This document shows, piece after piece, positions 17,071 through 24,262 of a stretch of DNA of 49,083 nucleotides (positions are counted from its first letter, which is position 1; every line of letters begins with the position of its first letter). The notes beneath the pieces are model-generated. The model was not told the origin of the DNA. It worked only from the letters and a program-made list of their open reading frames with translations, and made no database searches. Source of the DNA: an uncultured Prevotellaceae bacterium (GTDB lineage: Bacteria; Bacteroidota; Bacteroidia; Bacteroidales; Bacteroidaceae); the NCBI GenBank assembly GCA_946185805.1, contig CAMHKU010000010.1, forward strand, positions 1 to 49,083, in the 5' to 3' direction. The translations under genes were made by a program, and so were the position numbers.

Positions 17071-18165
17071 TTACTTCATGTTTTTCTGCATAAACGGCAA
17101 CGTCTCTGCTTGGCTGAGCATCAGGTCGGCCAGCATGCCGTTAGCCTCGTTCTCTCCATTGATGATGTCGTAGAGCGACTTCAGTTCGTCGCGCTTGCCG
17201 CCTTGCTTCAATACGTAGACCAGACAGAGGTACTGCAGGGCCGTGTTCGACGATAGAATGTCAATGTCGGTAATGGCTAGTTGGGCGAGTGCCAGCTGAT
17301 AGGCATCGTCGCTGTTCTGGTCGATGAAGCGCTGAACCTGTCCGAGGGTCTCCAGTCCGAAGGATTCGAGTACTGGCAGATAGGATATCACTGAAACGGG
17401 GAATATCTCGGCTTGGTTGACGGCAGCGATACGCTTGTTCAGTCGGTCGAAGGGCTTTAAGTCGAGATAGTTGCGGAACGTGACACGCGATAGTGGTACG
17501 TCGTCAAGTTTGCCGCTCTTTACTAAAGTCAGCGTTTGGCGGCGATAGTCGGTGAGCACCTGACGGAGGCGACTGAATTCGTCGTCTATCAGTTCCATCA
17601 TGCCCGCCAAGCGGTTAAACTGGCGCCGGTACACGTCAGGAATCTTGACGTCACCCTTGTATCCGGTGTCATGCTCAATGGTGGACCATACGTGTTGCAA
17701 GGCCGTGCGCATCTGCAATTCAAAGCGCGGATATTTGGCTTCTCCGGGAGCATCATTTTCTTTGAGCCGGCAGATATAGTGCAGCGAGTTATAGCCGAAA
17801 GAATTCAGCTCGTGTAGTTTGCGCTTGTCGACACTCTCTTTCCAATCGATATCGAAGAGCCCTTTAGCGACAACAGCAACCTTGTCAACATCATCGGTGT
17901 AGAACGTGATGACACGCAGCCCCACAAGGTCGGTGATATCGTTGATGCTTTTGTATTTCGCTCCTTTCAGTTCAAGTTTTCCTTTGAGCGACTTCTCTGT
18001 CTTCACTCTGTGCTCGATGGCGGTAACGTAAATACCTTGTTCCTTTAGAGCCTGACGCAGCAGGCAGCAAGCAGCGTCGGCCAGTTGCTGCAGTGTGGGG
18101 AGTAATTCACGAAATTGCCTTAGCAGCATCTCGCCGTGTGAATCCAGGTTTATTTGATTTGCCAT
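17071..18165 (-). CDS. Small alarmone synthetase-like protein (RelA/SpoT synthetase domain)
   Basis: The 364-residue protein has a RelA/SpoT nucleotidyltransferase domain without an HD, TGS or ACT domain. Motifs include HRVKTEKSLKGKL, DITDLVGLRVITF (near residue 75), the substrate-binding GYNSLHY, and FELQMRTALQHVWSTIEHD (near residue 155). All key synthetase elements look intact, so (p)ppGpp or a related nucleotide is the expected product. After about residue 185 comes a helical C-terminal region of about 180 residues that I do not recognise. A GTG at 18183 would add six residues coded by spacer repeats; the ATG at 18163-18165 is preferred. It is the last gene of the operon that also encodes an alarmone hydrolase. 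Confidence 0.85.
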   Translation of the reverse strand: MANQINLDSHGEMLLRQFRELLPTLQQLADAACCLLRQALKEQGIYVTAIEHRVKTEKSLKGKLELKGAKYKSINDITDLVGLRVITFYTDDVDKVAVVAKGLFDIDWKESVDKRKLHELNSFGYNSLHYICRLKENDAPGEAKYPRFELQMRTALQHVWSTIEHDTGYKGDVKIPDVYRRQFNRLAGMMELIDDEFSRLRQVLTDYRRQTLTLVKSGKLDDVPLSRVTFRNYLDLKPFDRLNKRIAAVNQAEIFPVSVISYLPVLESFGLETLGQVQRFIDQNSDDAYQLALAQLAITDIDILSSNTALQYLCLVYVLKQGGKRDELKSLYDIINGENEANGMLADLMLSQAETLPFMQKNMK

Positions 18166-18170
18166 TGATA

Positions 18171-18191
18171 TTTCACTTTTCACTTTTTACA
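18171..18191. repeat. TTTCACT heptamer spacer
   Basis: TTTCACT, TTTCACT and TTTTACA bridge the STAS gene stop and the alarmone synthetase start. The array has a 7-bp period and overlaps the STAS stop codon. Confidence 0.55.
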
Positions 18192-18489
18192 TGAATTCAA
18201 AGATATTGCTAAAGCCCGTGATGGTGAAGATGGCACGCACCTTGTCGTTGATACCTCTGATATAAACGTGACGGCCCTTCTCCTGAGCATTCTGCAAAAT
18301 GCCCAGAAAAATGCGCAAGCCTGCGGACGAGATATACTCCAAGGCGGTACAGTCGATGATGATGTCCTTATCCGCCACGTCATTGAGTGGACTCATGGTC
18401 TTTTCTGTTTCTGCTGCTGCGGCAGTGTCGAGGCTGCCCTCCAGAAAGGCAACGATGTTGTTGTCTTGTTCTTGAATCGTTGTTTTCAT
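18187..18489 (-). CDS. STAS-domain anti-sigma factor antagonist (RsbV/SpoIIAA type)
   Basis: The 100-residue protein is a single STAS domain. In partner switching such proteins, when unphosphorylated, sequester an RsbW-type kinase, and a PP2C phosphatase reactivates them. The strand-helix unit IIIDCTALEYISSAGLRIFLGI carries the phosphorylatable Ser (Ser54 or Ser55). The ATG overlaps the stop of the upstream phosphatase gene by 4 bases (ATGA), indicating coupled translation and a matched pair. The final target (a sigma factor or an effector such as the neighbouring synthetase) is not visible here. Confidence 0.9.
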   Translation of the reverse strand: MKTTIQEQDNNIVAFLEGSLDTAAAAETEKTMSPLNDVADKDIIIDCTALEYISSAGLRIFLGILQNAQEKGRHVYIRGINDKVRAIFTITGFSNIFEFM

Positions 18490-20957
18490 TGTCTTTTCTT
18501 TATTGAGTTTTCCGTTTGTCTGTTATTTCGTGATGACGTTATTTCGTTATTTGGAGTTATTCGATGGAATTTTTTCCTCAGTGTCAGCACGTTGAGTTGG
18601 TCGATACGTTCGTAGTTGATAGAGTCCATGTTTTGGCGCATGAGGTGAATGCCTAGCCCTCCAATTCTCCGCTCTTTAGCCGAAAGGGTAGTATCGGCAA
18701 CAGAGTAGACTGTGGGGTCGAAGGGCTTGCCACTGTCGATGATGGTGAATTTCAGGCGCAGCGTGTTGGAGGCGGCCTCTATCGTGACGCTTTGGTCGTG
18801 CTGGCGGGGCGTGTAGGCGTATTTTATCACGTTGACCACCGCCTCTTCGACTGCTACTTTTATCTGTGCGGTAGTTTCTTCGTCGAATTCAACGGAAGCA
18901 CACACTTCTTCGACAAACGCGTTGAGGCGGGGCACCTCCTTCAAGTTGCTAGGCAGCACGATGCTCTTCCGCATTTTCAAGTCGCTCTTCTGCTTGATAT
19001 ATTGGATGGCCATCATCGTCAGGTCGTCGCTCTGCTCGGCATCGCCCACGAACTGGTGTACAGCCTCGGTCATTCGGCCGATGAGCAGGCGGGGGTCCTG
19101 CTGTTGCTCCGTGAGGGACTGGAAAGCGATGTCGCGTACGCGATCCATTTGGAACTGTGCTTTGTTTGCATTCATGGCCTCGGTAAGACCGTCAGTAAAG
19201 AGGAAGATAGTGGTGCCAGTGAAAATTTGTGCCTCCTGTAGCGAGTATTTCCATTTGGGCATGAAGCCTACGGGGATGTTTGCGTCACATGACAGTTCGC
19301 CAATGCCTGCGCCGACGAGCAGCGGTGCATCGTGTCCAGCGTTGCAGTATCGCAGACGGCCAGTGGGCAGGTCGAGTACGCCCACGAAGAGAGTCACGAA
19401 CATGTGGTTCTTGTTCATGTCGGCAATGGTCTTGTTCATAATGGTAACGATACGGTCAGGCATCGACTCATGGGTTGACACCGTGCGGAATGTAGAGCGT
19501 GTGACGGCCATGAAGAGCGAAGCCGGCACACCCTTTCCAGACACGTCGCCGATGCAGAAGAAGAGCTTCTCGTCGCGGAAGTAGAAGTCGAACAGGTCGC
19601 CACCCACTGCCTTGGCAGGTGTCAGCGCGGCATAGAGCTGCACATCGTCGCGGTCCTTACGTGTTGGGAATTTCTCGGGCAACATACCCATCTGTATGCT
19701 GCTGGCCACCTGAAGGTCTCTCTCTATTGAAGCCTTCTGGGCTGTGGTGTTCTTCAATTCGTCGATGTATTTTACTAACGACTGTTGCATGTAGCCGAAC
19801 GATTGGCTCAGTTGCCCAATCTCATCAATGCGCTGAAAGTCGGGTAGCGTGGTGTTAAACTGTCCTGAAGCAATGGTCTCAGCCTCCTTGGCCAGCCGTC
19901 TAAGGGGTTTGAGTTCACGAGTGATGATGCGTATGAAGAAATAGAGCATCAACAGCAGGCCGACTGTGACGATTGTCATAATTGTATGGCTCAGGCGGTC
20001 GAAGCCAGCGAAGATGTCGCTTTCGGGGCATACAATGGCCATTGAGCAGCCCGTCTGGCCAAGAGGCTTATAAAAGACAAGACATTCCTCGCCATTCAGT
20101 TCCATCTGTCTGACACCCTCCTCGCCGTGAGTCATGGCGTAGCCGAGGGCGGTGAGAGCCGTGTCAGCCTGCACTGCTGGCGTGTTGTCGCCCACCTGCA
20201 GACTCTCCAGCGCTTGAGTGAAGATGGTCTGTCGAGTAATCTTCGCCGTGTCAGGGTGCACGAAATAGGTGCCGCCGCGACCTATCATGATGCTGTAGGA
20301 ATTAGGATAGGGCTTTACTGACAAAATGGTCTGCGAGAGCCATGTGATAGAGAGACTGGTATTGATGACACCTATCATCTGTCCTTGCTTGTCGTTGAGC
20401 GTTTGGCAATAGCTTGTCACCATCTCGCTGGTGTTCGTCGGCACATCGTAATCCACATACGGCTCTGTCCAGCAGGGTTTATTCAGGAGCTGTGGCATGA
20501 GATACCAGTCAGAATAGAAATACTGGTAGTAATCGTTGCCTCCCTGAATGGTACGGATACTGTCACCGGTGTGCTTGGTGTAGGCCGAGAAGTAGCGACC
20601 TTTGTTTTTGAAGTAGTAAGGCTCAAAAGCGATGGAGCAGTTATAGAAGTCAGGATTGTTCTGCAACATGCCACGACTATAGACGAACATTGAGTCGGCC
20701 ATTTCGATATGCCGCTCAACGAGCCACTTGGTCATCCTCGAGGCCACTTCCACGCGATTCAGAATACTGCCTGCGCGTAGGGAAGTCTTATCAAGGATTT
20801 GTGTGGCACGGTTGATGGCTTCCTGTCGCACAGCCTCACGGGCTTGATAAAACAGGAAGCCGAGGGCGACATTGAAGATGATGGCGGCGAAAAACACCAC
20901 CCACAGGCTGACTCTTACAGAGAGTTTTCGACGGATATATGCGATAATTCTGTTCAT
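18486..20957 (-). CDS. Cache-HAMP-PP2C phosphatase fused to an RsbW-like HATPase kinase domain
   Basis: This 823-residue membrane regulator has, in order, an N-terminal membrane helix (about 15-35), a periplasmic dCache-like sensor (40-315), a second helix (IMTIVTVGLLLMLYFFI) and HAMP (about 340-395). A SpoIIE/PP2C domain follows (420-650) with AVGGDLFD, GDVSGKGVPASLFMA, DGLTEA and SDDLT. Last is a HATPase domain (665-800) with N-box VEEAVVNVIKYAY, DSGKPFDP and GGLGIHLM. It thus joins the phosphatase and kinase of a partner switch in one chain, and the STAS substrate is encoded next. The last 20 residues are encoded by CGTTATTT-type octamers and look like repeat read-through. The ATG is at 20955-20957. 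Confidence 0.92.
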   Translation of the reverse strand: MNRIIAYIRRKLSVRVSLWVVFFAAIIFNVALGFLFYQAREAVRQEAINRATQILDKTSLRAGSILNRVEVASRMTKWLVERHIEMADSMFVYSRGMLQNNPDFYNCSIAFEPYYFKNKGRYFSAYTKHTGDSIRTIQGGNDYYQYFYSDWYLMPQLLNKPCWTEPYVDYDVPTNTSEMVTSYCQTLNDKQGQMIGVINTSLSITWLSQTILSVKPYPNSYSIMIGRGGTYFVHPDTAKITRQTIFTQALESLQVGDNTPAVQADTALTALGYAMTHGEEGVRQMELNGEECLVFYKPLGQTGCSMAIVCPESDIFAGFDRLSHTIMTIVTVGLLLMLYFFIRIITRELKPLRRLAKEAETIASGQFNTTLPDFQRIDEIGQLSQSFGYMQQSLVKYIDELKNTTAQKASIERDLQVASSIQMGMLPEKFPTRKDRDDVQLYAALTPAKAVGGDLFDFYFRDEKLFFCIGDVSGKGVPASLFMAVTRSTFRTVSTHESMPDRIVTIMNKTIADMNKNHMFVTLFVGVLDLPTGRLRYCNAGHDAPLLVGAGIGELSCDANIPVGFMPKWKYSLQEAQIFTGTTIFLFTDGLTEAMNANKAQFQMDRVRDIAFQSLTEQQQDPRLLIGRMTEAVHQFVGDAEQSDDLTMMAIQYIKQKSDLKMRKSIVLPSNLKEVPRLNAFVEEVCASVEFDEETTAQIKVAVEEAVVNVIKYAYTPRQHDQSVTIEAASNTLRLKFTIIDSGKPFDPTVYSVADTTLSAKERRIGGLGIHLMRQNMDSINYERIDQLNVLTLRKKFHRITPNNEITSSRNNRQTENSIKKRQ
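18537..18552 (-). repeat. CGTTATTT octamers in the 3' end of the regulator gene
   Basis: Two perfect CGTTATTT units, with degenerate neighbours on both sides (18520-18563), encode Asn/Glu/Ile/Thr residues after the HATPase domain. They match the octamer of 9389-9452. Confidence 0.65.
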
Positions 20958-20963
20958 TGTGCT

Positions 20964-21002
20964 CGTTATTTCGATATTCCGTTATGGGTTATTACGTCAT
21001 TC
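20964..21002. repeat. CGTTATNN octamer spacer
   Basis: Units CGTTATTT, CGATATTC, CGTTATGG, GTTATTA and CGTCATTC fill the spacer between the binding-protein gene and the phosphatase gene and overlap the former's stop codon. It is the same family as 9389-9452. Confidence 0.65.
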
Positions 21003-21947
21003 TGACAGTTCCTCGTAGGTTACTTCGCGATTCAGTATCTTGTTCTCCACCATCAAACGGCTGGCCAGTTTCACCATGTCGGGACGCATGCGGAACTCGC
21101 GCTTCCGCGACTCACGGTCCACCTGCAAGCGCAGCACCTCCTTGAGCATCAGCCGTTGGATGACGCGGTTAGTGGCGATGTGGCTTCTGTCGACATACTT
21201 CATCACGATGTCAAGAGCCTCTTCGGGGTGCGCGGCAGCCCACTCCCAGCCCCGCCTGCTGGCCTTGGCAAAGCGGCGAGCCTGCTCCTTGTGCCCCTCA
21301 TAGTAGTGGCGGGTCATATAAACACCGTCCTCCTGCACGTTGTAGCCGTGGTCGCAGAAGCGATACACGTTCTTGTCTGTCATTCTAATACCTGCCTGCG
21401 CCAACTGGTAATACTCGTTGTAACTCATGGCAAGTGTGGCGTCGAGGGCACCGGCTATGAACAGATTGACGTTCTGGGCGAAGCGTACCCAGTTATAGTT
21501 CAGATGCTCTTTGTTGCTCATGCAGATGGCTAAATGTCCGAAACCTGCACTCCAAATGCCGACGCGGGCACCTTTTTGGGTCAGAGGATCCTTGTCTCTC
21601 GCAGAAACGATAACCATAGCATTGTTCATTGACGTCTGAAGGATGTTGACCAGGGGGATGTCGCTGTCCACTATCTCCATCGCCTGACAGAGTTGCAGCG
21701 TCGTAGCCTGACACTCATTGTTGCGCAGACGGCTCATAGCAGGCTGCGTGGTTGATGGGTGCTCAATGCGAACGTTCACACCTGCTTCGCGGTAGAACCC
21801 TTTCGCCTCGGCTACGTAGTAACCAGCAAACTGAGCCTGTGCCGTCCACTGTGGCGTAAACACGATGGTTTCGCCCTTTTGTGCCGCCATCGTCTGCGCC
21901 ATCGCCACCATGGCTATGAATGATAATATGTATAAAGCCTGTTTCAT
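20997..21947 (-). CDS. Orphan periplasmic binding protein of the NMT1/THI5 family
   Basis: The 316-residue protein starts with a Sec signal peptide (ALYILSFIAMVAMAQTMAAQ). A type-II periplasmic binding fold follows: FTPQWTAQAQFAGYYVAEAK, then GFYREAGVNV, then ALDATLAMSYNEYYQLA. No matching permease or ATPase is encoded beside it, since the operon's ABC importer has its own binding domain. Relatives of this fold also occur as sensory inputs of kinases. I infer that it senses or delivers a ligand for the Cache-domain phosphatase encoded 39 bases downstream. The name THI5 should not be read as thiamine synthesis. It overlaps the hydrolase gene by 4 bases. Confidence 0.8.
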   Translation of the reverse strand: MKQALYILSFIAMVAMAQTMAAQKGETIVFTPQWTAQAQFAGYYVAEAKGFYREAGVNVRIEHPSTTQPAMSRLRNNECQATTLQLCQAMEIVDSDIPLVNILQTSMNNAMVIVSARDKDPLTQKGARVGIWSAGFGHLAICMSNKEHLNYNWVRFAQNVNLFIAGALDATLAMSYNEYYQLAQAGIRMTDKNVYRFCDHGYNVQEDGVYMTRHYYEGHKEQARRFAKASRRGWEWAAAHPEEALDIVMKYVDRSHIATNRVIQRLMLKEVLRLQVDRESRKREFRMRPDMVKLASRLMVENKILNREVTYEELSE

Positions 21948-22522
21948 TCTCCGAACACCTGTTCAATGAGTTGCTCGAACTCCTTGTAGGCGAAAGTGTC
22001 ACATAGTTCGCTGAGCGATTCGGCCAGCCTTCTGTAGTGCCACTCGTGGTCCTTGGGATCCTTGGTATGGAAGAGATTCCATAATTCGTCGCCTTGTTTT
22101 GAATAATCACGGGCAATGGCCCGCATGTTGGAAAGCTTGTCGCCTAGAGCCACCATCTTGGCATCACGTGAGGCACACGCCAGACGGTCAATAGCTGCCT
22201 GCTTGCGAGTGTGCCAGCTGGACTCTTCGCTCATGCCGCTGACCACGATGTCACTCTCCGAAGCCACGAGCGAAGCGATGCGTTCGCCGAACTCGGCACG
22301 GATCTGCTCAATGGTCACATCGGTATCCTCCACCGTGTCGTGCAGCGCAGCGGCGGCCAGCAGCTCCTGGTCGCTCGTCATCGTGGCTACAATCTCTACG
22401 GCCTCCAAGGGGTGGACAATATAGGGGAAGCCCTTGCCACGGCGCTCCGTCCCAGCATGGGCGTTGACGGCGAACACAATGGCGCGGTCCAGCAGGCTAG
22501 TGTCTAAGGGTCTGTTCGCCAT
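21944..22522 (-). CDS. Small alarmone hydrolase (MESH1-like HD phosphohydrolase)
   Basis: The 192-residue protein consists of one HD domain of the RelA/SpoT hydrolase type. Diagnostic pieces are HAGTERRGKGFPYIVHPLEA (the R-x(3)-PYI-HP element), ALHDTVEDTDVT near residue 60 (the metal-binding HD and ED pairs) and MVALGDKLSNMRAI. There is no synthetase, TGS or ACT domain. The expected reaction is Mn-dependent removal of the 3' pyrophosphate from (p)ppGpp. The gene overlaps the following binding-protein gene by 4 bases and starts 3 bases after the preceding kinase gene. A separate small synthetase gene closes the same operon. Confidence 0.88.
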   Translation of the reverse strand: MANRPLDTSLLDRAIVFAVNAHAGTERRGKGFPYIVHPLEAVEIVATMTSDQELLAAAALHDTVEDTDVTIEQIRAEFGERIASLVASESDIVVSGMSEESSWHTRKQAAIDRLACASRDAKMVALGDKLSNMRAIARDYSKQGDELWNLFHTKDPKDHEWHYRRLAESLSELCDTFAYKEFEQLIEQVFGE

Positions 22523-22525
22523 ATC

Positions 22526-23380
22526 CTAATAGTATTTTCCAACCAGTTCGTGTACCACGTGTCCAAACATCTGGAAGGCCTCTGGTCGAGGATCTTGGTA
22601 TGAAATGTAACACACATCTATCGCTGCAAACCTGGCAGCTTCGGCATTGAAGGCAGCAAGGTCTGCACTACCACTGTAGGCTGTGGCAAAGGCATCCCAG
22701 AAAGTCAGCAGTTGTTCACGGTTCATGTGGATGATGTCTATCATGCGCTGAAACTGCGAGTAAATCTGCGTAATCAGGAACAGGTGGCCGATGTCGAACA
22801 TGGGCAAGCCGTAGCTGAACCATCCCAGATCAATCCAATAAGGTTTTCCTTCTTCGGAGAGAATCATGTTGCCCGTCTGAAAGTCGCCGTGAATGCAGGT
22901 GGGCACGTCATCGAGCCCCTCAACGAAGGTCAACAACTTCTGCCTGTCTGCAGCGTCGGCAAAAACGGCTGCGGCGATAGCTTTCAGTGCCCCCTCCTTA
23001 TGGCTTGGGAAAAAGGCGGTGTCGCAAGGCGTGGCGTGCAACTCTTTTCCCTTACGGGCCAGCAGGGTGGCTATCTCGCCGATACGCGACGGGGCGTCGG
23101 CACAGATTCGAGAGAGCGACTTCTTTCCTTTGATGCGTTCGAATGTATAGCCGTAGGCATCGCCCACGCGCACAATATCATACATACGGGGAGTAGACAA
23201 ACCCAGATTGAAGACGTGCTGCGATGCTTCCACTTCTCTCTTTACCGTAAGCTCGTCGCTCATTGATGCCCTGTTTACTTTCAACAAGATGTTGGGATTG
23301 TCGGGGTGCGTATACGTCTTCCCGACTCCGCCTTCGCCCACTTGAGTCCATGTGCTAATGTCAATGATCTTGAAATCCAT
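22526..23380 (-). CDS. Aminoglycoside-phosphotransferase-fold kinase, paralogue 2
   Basis: This 284-residue protein has the APH/choline kinase fold. It has a glycine-rich N-lobe (VGEGGVGKTYTH) with Lys in LLKVNR, the catalytic loop CIHGDFQTGNMI (HGD-x(4)-N), and metal-binding Asp in YWIDLGWFSYGLPMFDIG. It resembles the paralogue encoded immediately upstream in motif spacing and wording. Bacteroidetes and Fibrobacter have families of such kinases with unknown substrates. Nothing here points to antibiotic modification, and a protein or small-molecule target linked to the operon is possible. The stop is 3 bases before the hydrolase start. Confidence 0.8.
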   Translation of the reverse strand: MDFKIIDISTWTQVGEGGVGKTYTHPDNPNILLKVNRASMSDELTVKREVEASQHVFNLGLSTPRMYDIVRVGDAYGYTFERIKGKKSLSRICADAPSRIGEIATLLARKGKELHATPCDTAFFPSHKEGALKAIAAAVFADAADRQKLLTFVEGLDDVPTCIHGDFQTGNMILSEEGKPYWIDLGWFSYGLPMFDIGHLFLITQIYSQFQRMIDIIHMNREQLLTFWDAFATAYSGSADLAAFNAEAARFAAIDVCYISYQDPRPEAFQMFGHVVHELVGKYY

Positions 23381-23401
23381 AATATTTAGAGGTTAGTCCA
23401 G

Positions 23402-24262
23402 TTATTCTGGCAGATATTTGTCAAACAGCTGTAAGAGTGGGCCTTTGAAGGCATGCTTGCCGTCACTCATCTTGCTGATAATAAACGCCATCTTCGTGGC
23501 GATGAAGGGCTGTAGTTTCTCAACCTCAGCATCCAGCGCATCCTTGGAATCGGTGTCATAATATACAGGCGCAAAAACATCCCAATGGGCTCGCAGCGTG
23601 TCGTTGTCGAGGTGGAAGATGCTGTCAGCCCGCTCGGGGCTGAGGAAGTGCGACGAATAGTACATCATGCCGAGATCCCATTCTGGCACGCCGTATGCAA
23701 AGTCGCCCACGTCAATCCAGAGGTCTCGCTGCCCGTCGGTGATGATATTGCCGATATGAAGGTCGCCGTGCAGACAGGTAGGCGTGGAGGGTACGGTGTC
23801 GATGAAGCGGTGGAAGCGGCGCTTGAGTTCATCGGGGAACTGCTCCCGCCGGTCAATCCATTCCCTCACCAGCTCGCGCATGTCAGGTAGTCGCGTCGTG
23901 TCGGCAGGTGTCTGGTGTATGCGTTTGGCGAGCCGGGCGAAGCGCTCTGTGAGGGGCACCAGCTGGTCGGGTTCCTGCGAGATGATGCGGGTGAACGAAC
24001 GCTTGGGGGCGATTAGTTCATACTCGGCCCCGAAGCGCACGCCATCGGTAATCAGCCGGATAGGCTGCGGTGTGGGCAGACCACTCTCATAAACCACCTG
24101 ATTGATGCGGAACTCTCTGGCGGCATTGTCGGCAGCGATACTGGGCATAAACAATTTTGCCAGTGTCCTGCCATCCTTGTGGTTATAGGTGAGGGCTGTT
24201 CCGCCCTCACCCGTCTGAACGTAGTCGTCCAAATTGATTCTTTCTATTTCTTCTTTCATCAT
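23402..24262 (-). CDS. Aminoglycoside-phosphotransferase-fold kinase, paralogue 1
   Basis: The 286-residue protein has the APH fold: N-lobe TGEGGTALTYNH with ATP-site Lys in LAKLFMP, catalytic loop CLHGDLHIGNII, and LWIDVGDFAYGVPEWDLG. It is a diverged tandem duplicate of the gene at 22526-23380, since both keep the order HGD..GN, WID(V/L)G, (F/Y)GxPxxDxG. Its ATG shares one base with the stop of the ABC importer gene (TAATG), indicating coupled translation. The substrate is unknown. Confidence 0.8.
   Translation of the reverse strand: MMKEEIERINLDDYVQTGEGGTALTYNHKDGRTLAKLFMPSIAADNAAREFRINQVVYESGLPTPQPIRLITDGVRFGAEYELIAPKRSFTRIISQEPDQLVPLTERFARLAKRIHQTPADTTRLPDMRELVREWIDRREQFPDELKRRFHRFIDTVPSTPTCLHGDLHIGNIITDGQRDLWIDVGDFAYGVPEWDLGMMYYSSHFLSPERADSIFHLDNDTLRAHWDVFAPVYYDTDSKDALDAEVEKLQPFIATKMAFIISKMSDGKHAFKGPLLQLFDKYLPE

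Noticed and set aside
20997..21947. Thiamine-precursor synthesis (THI5/NMT1) as the function.
   Set aside because: The protein has a Sec signal peptide and no thiamine genes are near. Only the binding fold is shared.
22526..24262. The two APH-fold genes as aminoglycoside resistance genes.
   Set aside because: Only the general kinase motifs match. The operon context is signalling and transport, and the fold is common among kinases with other substrates.
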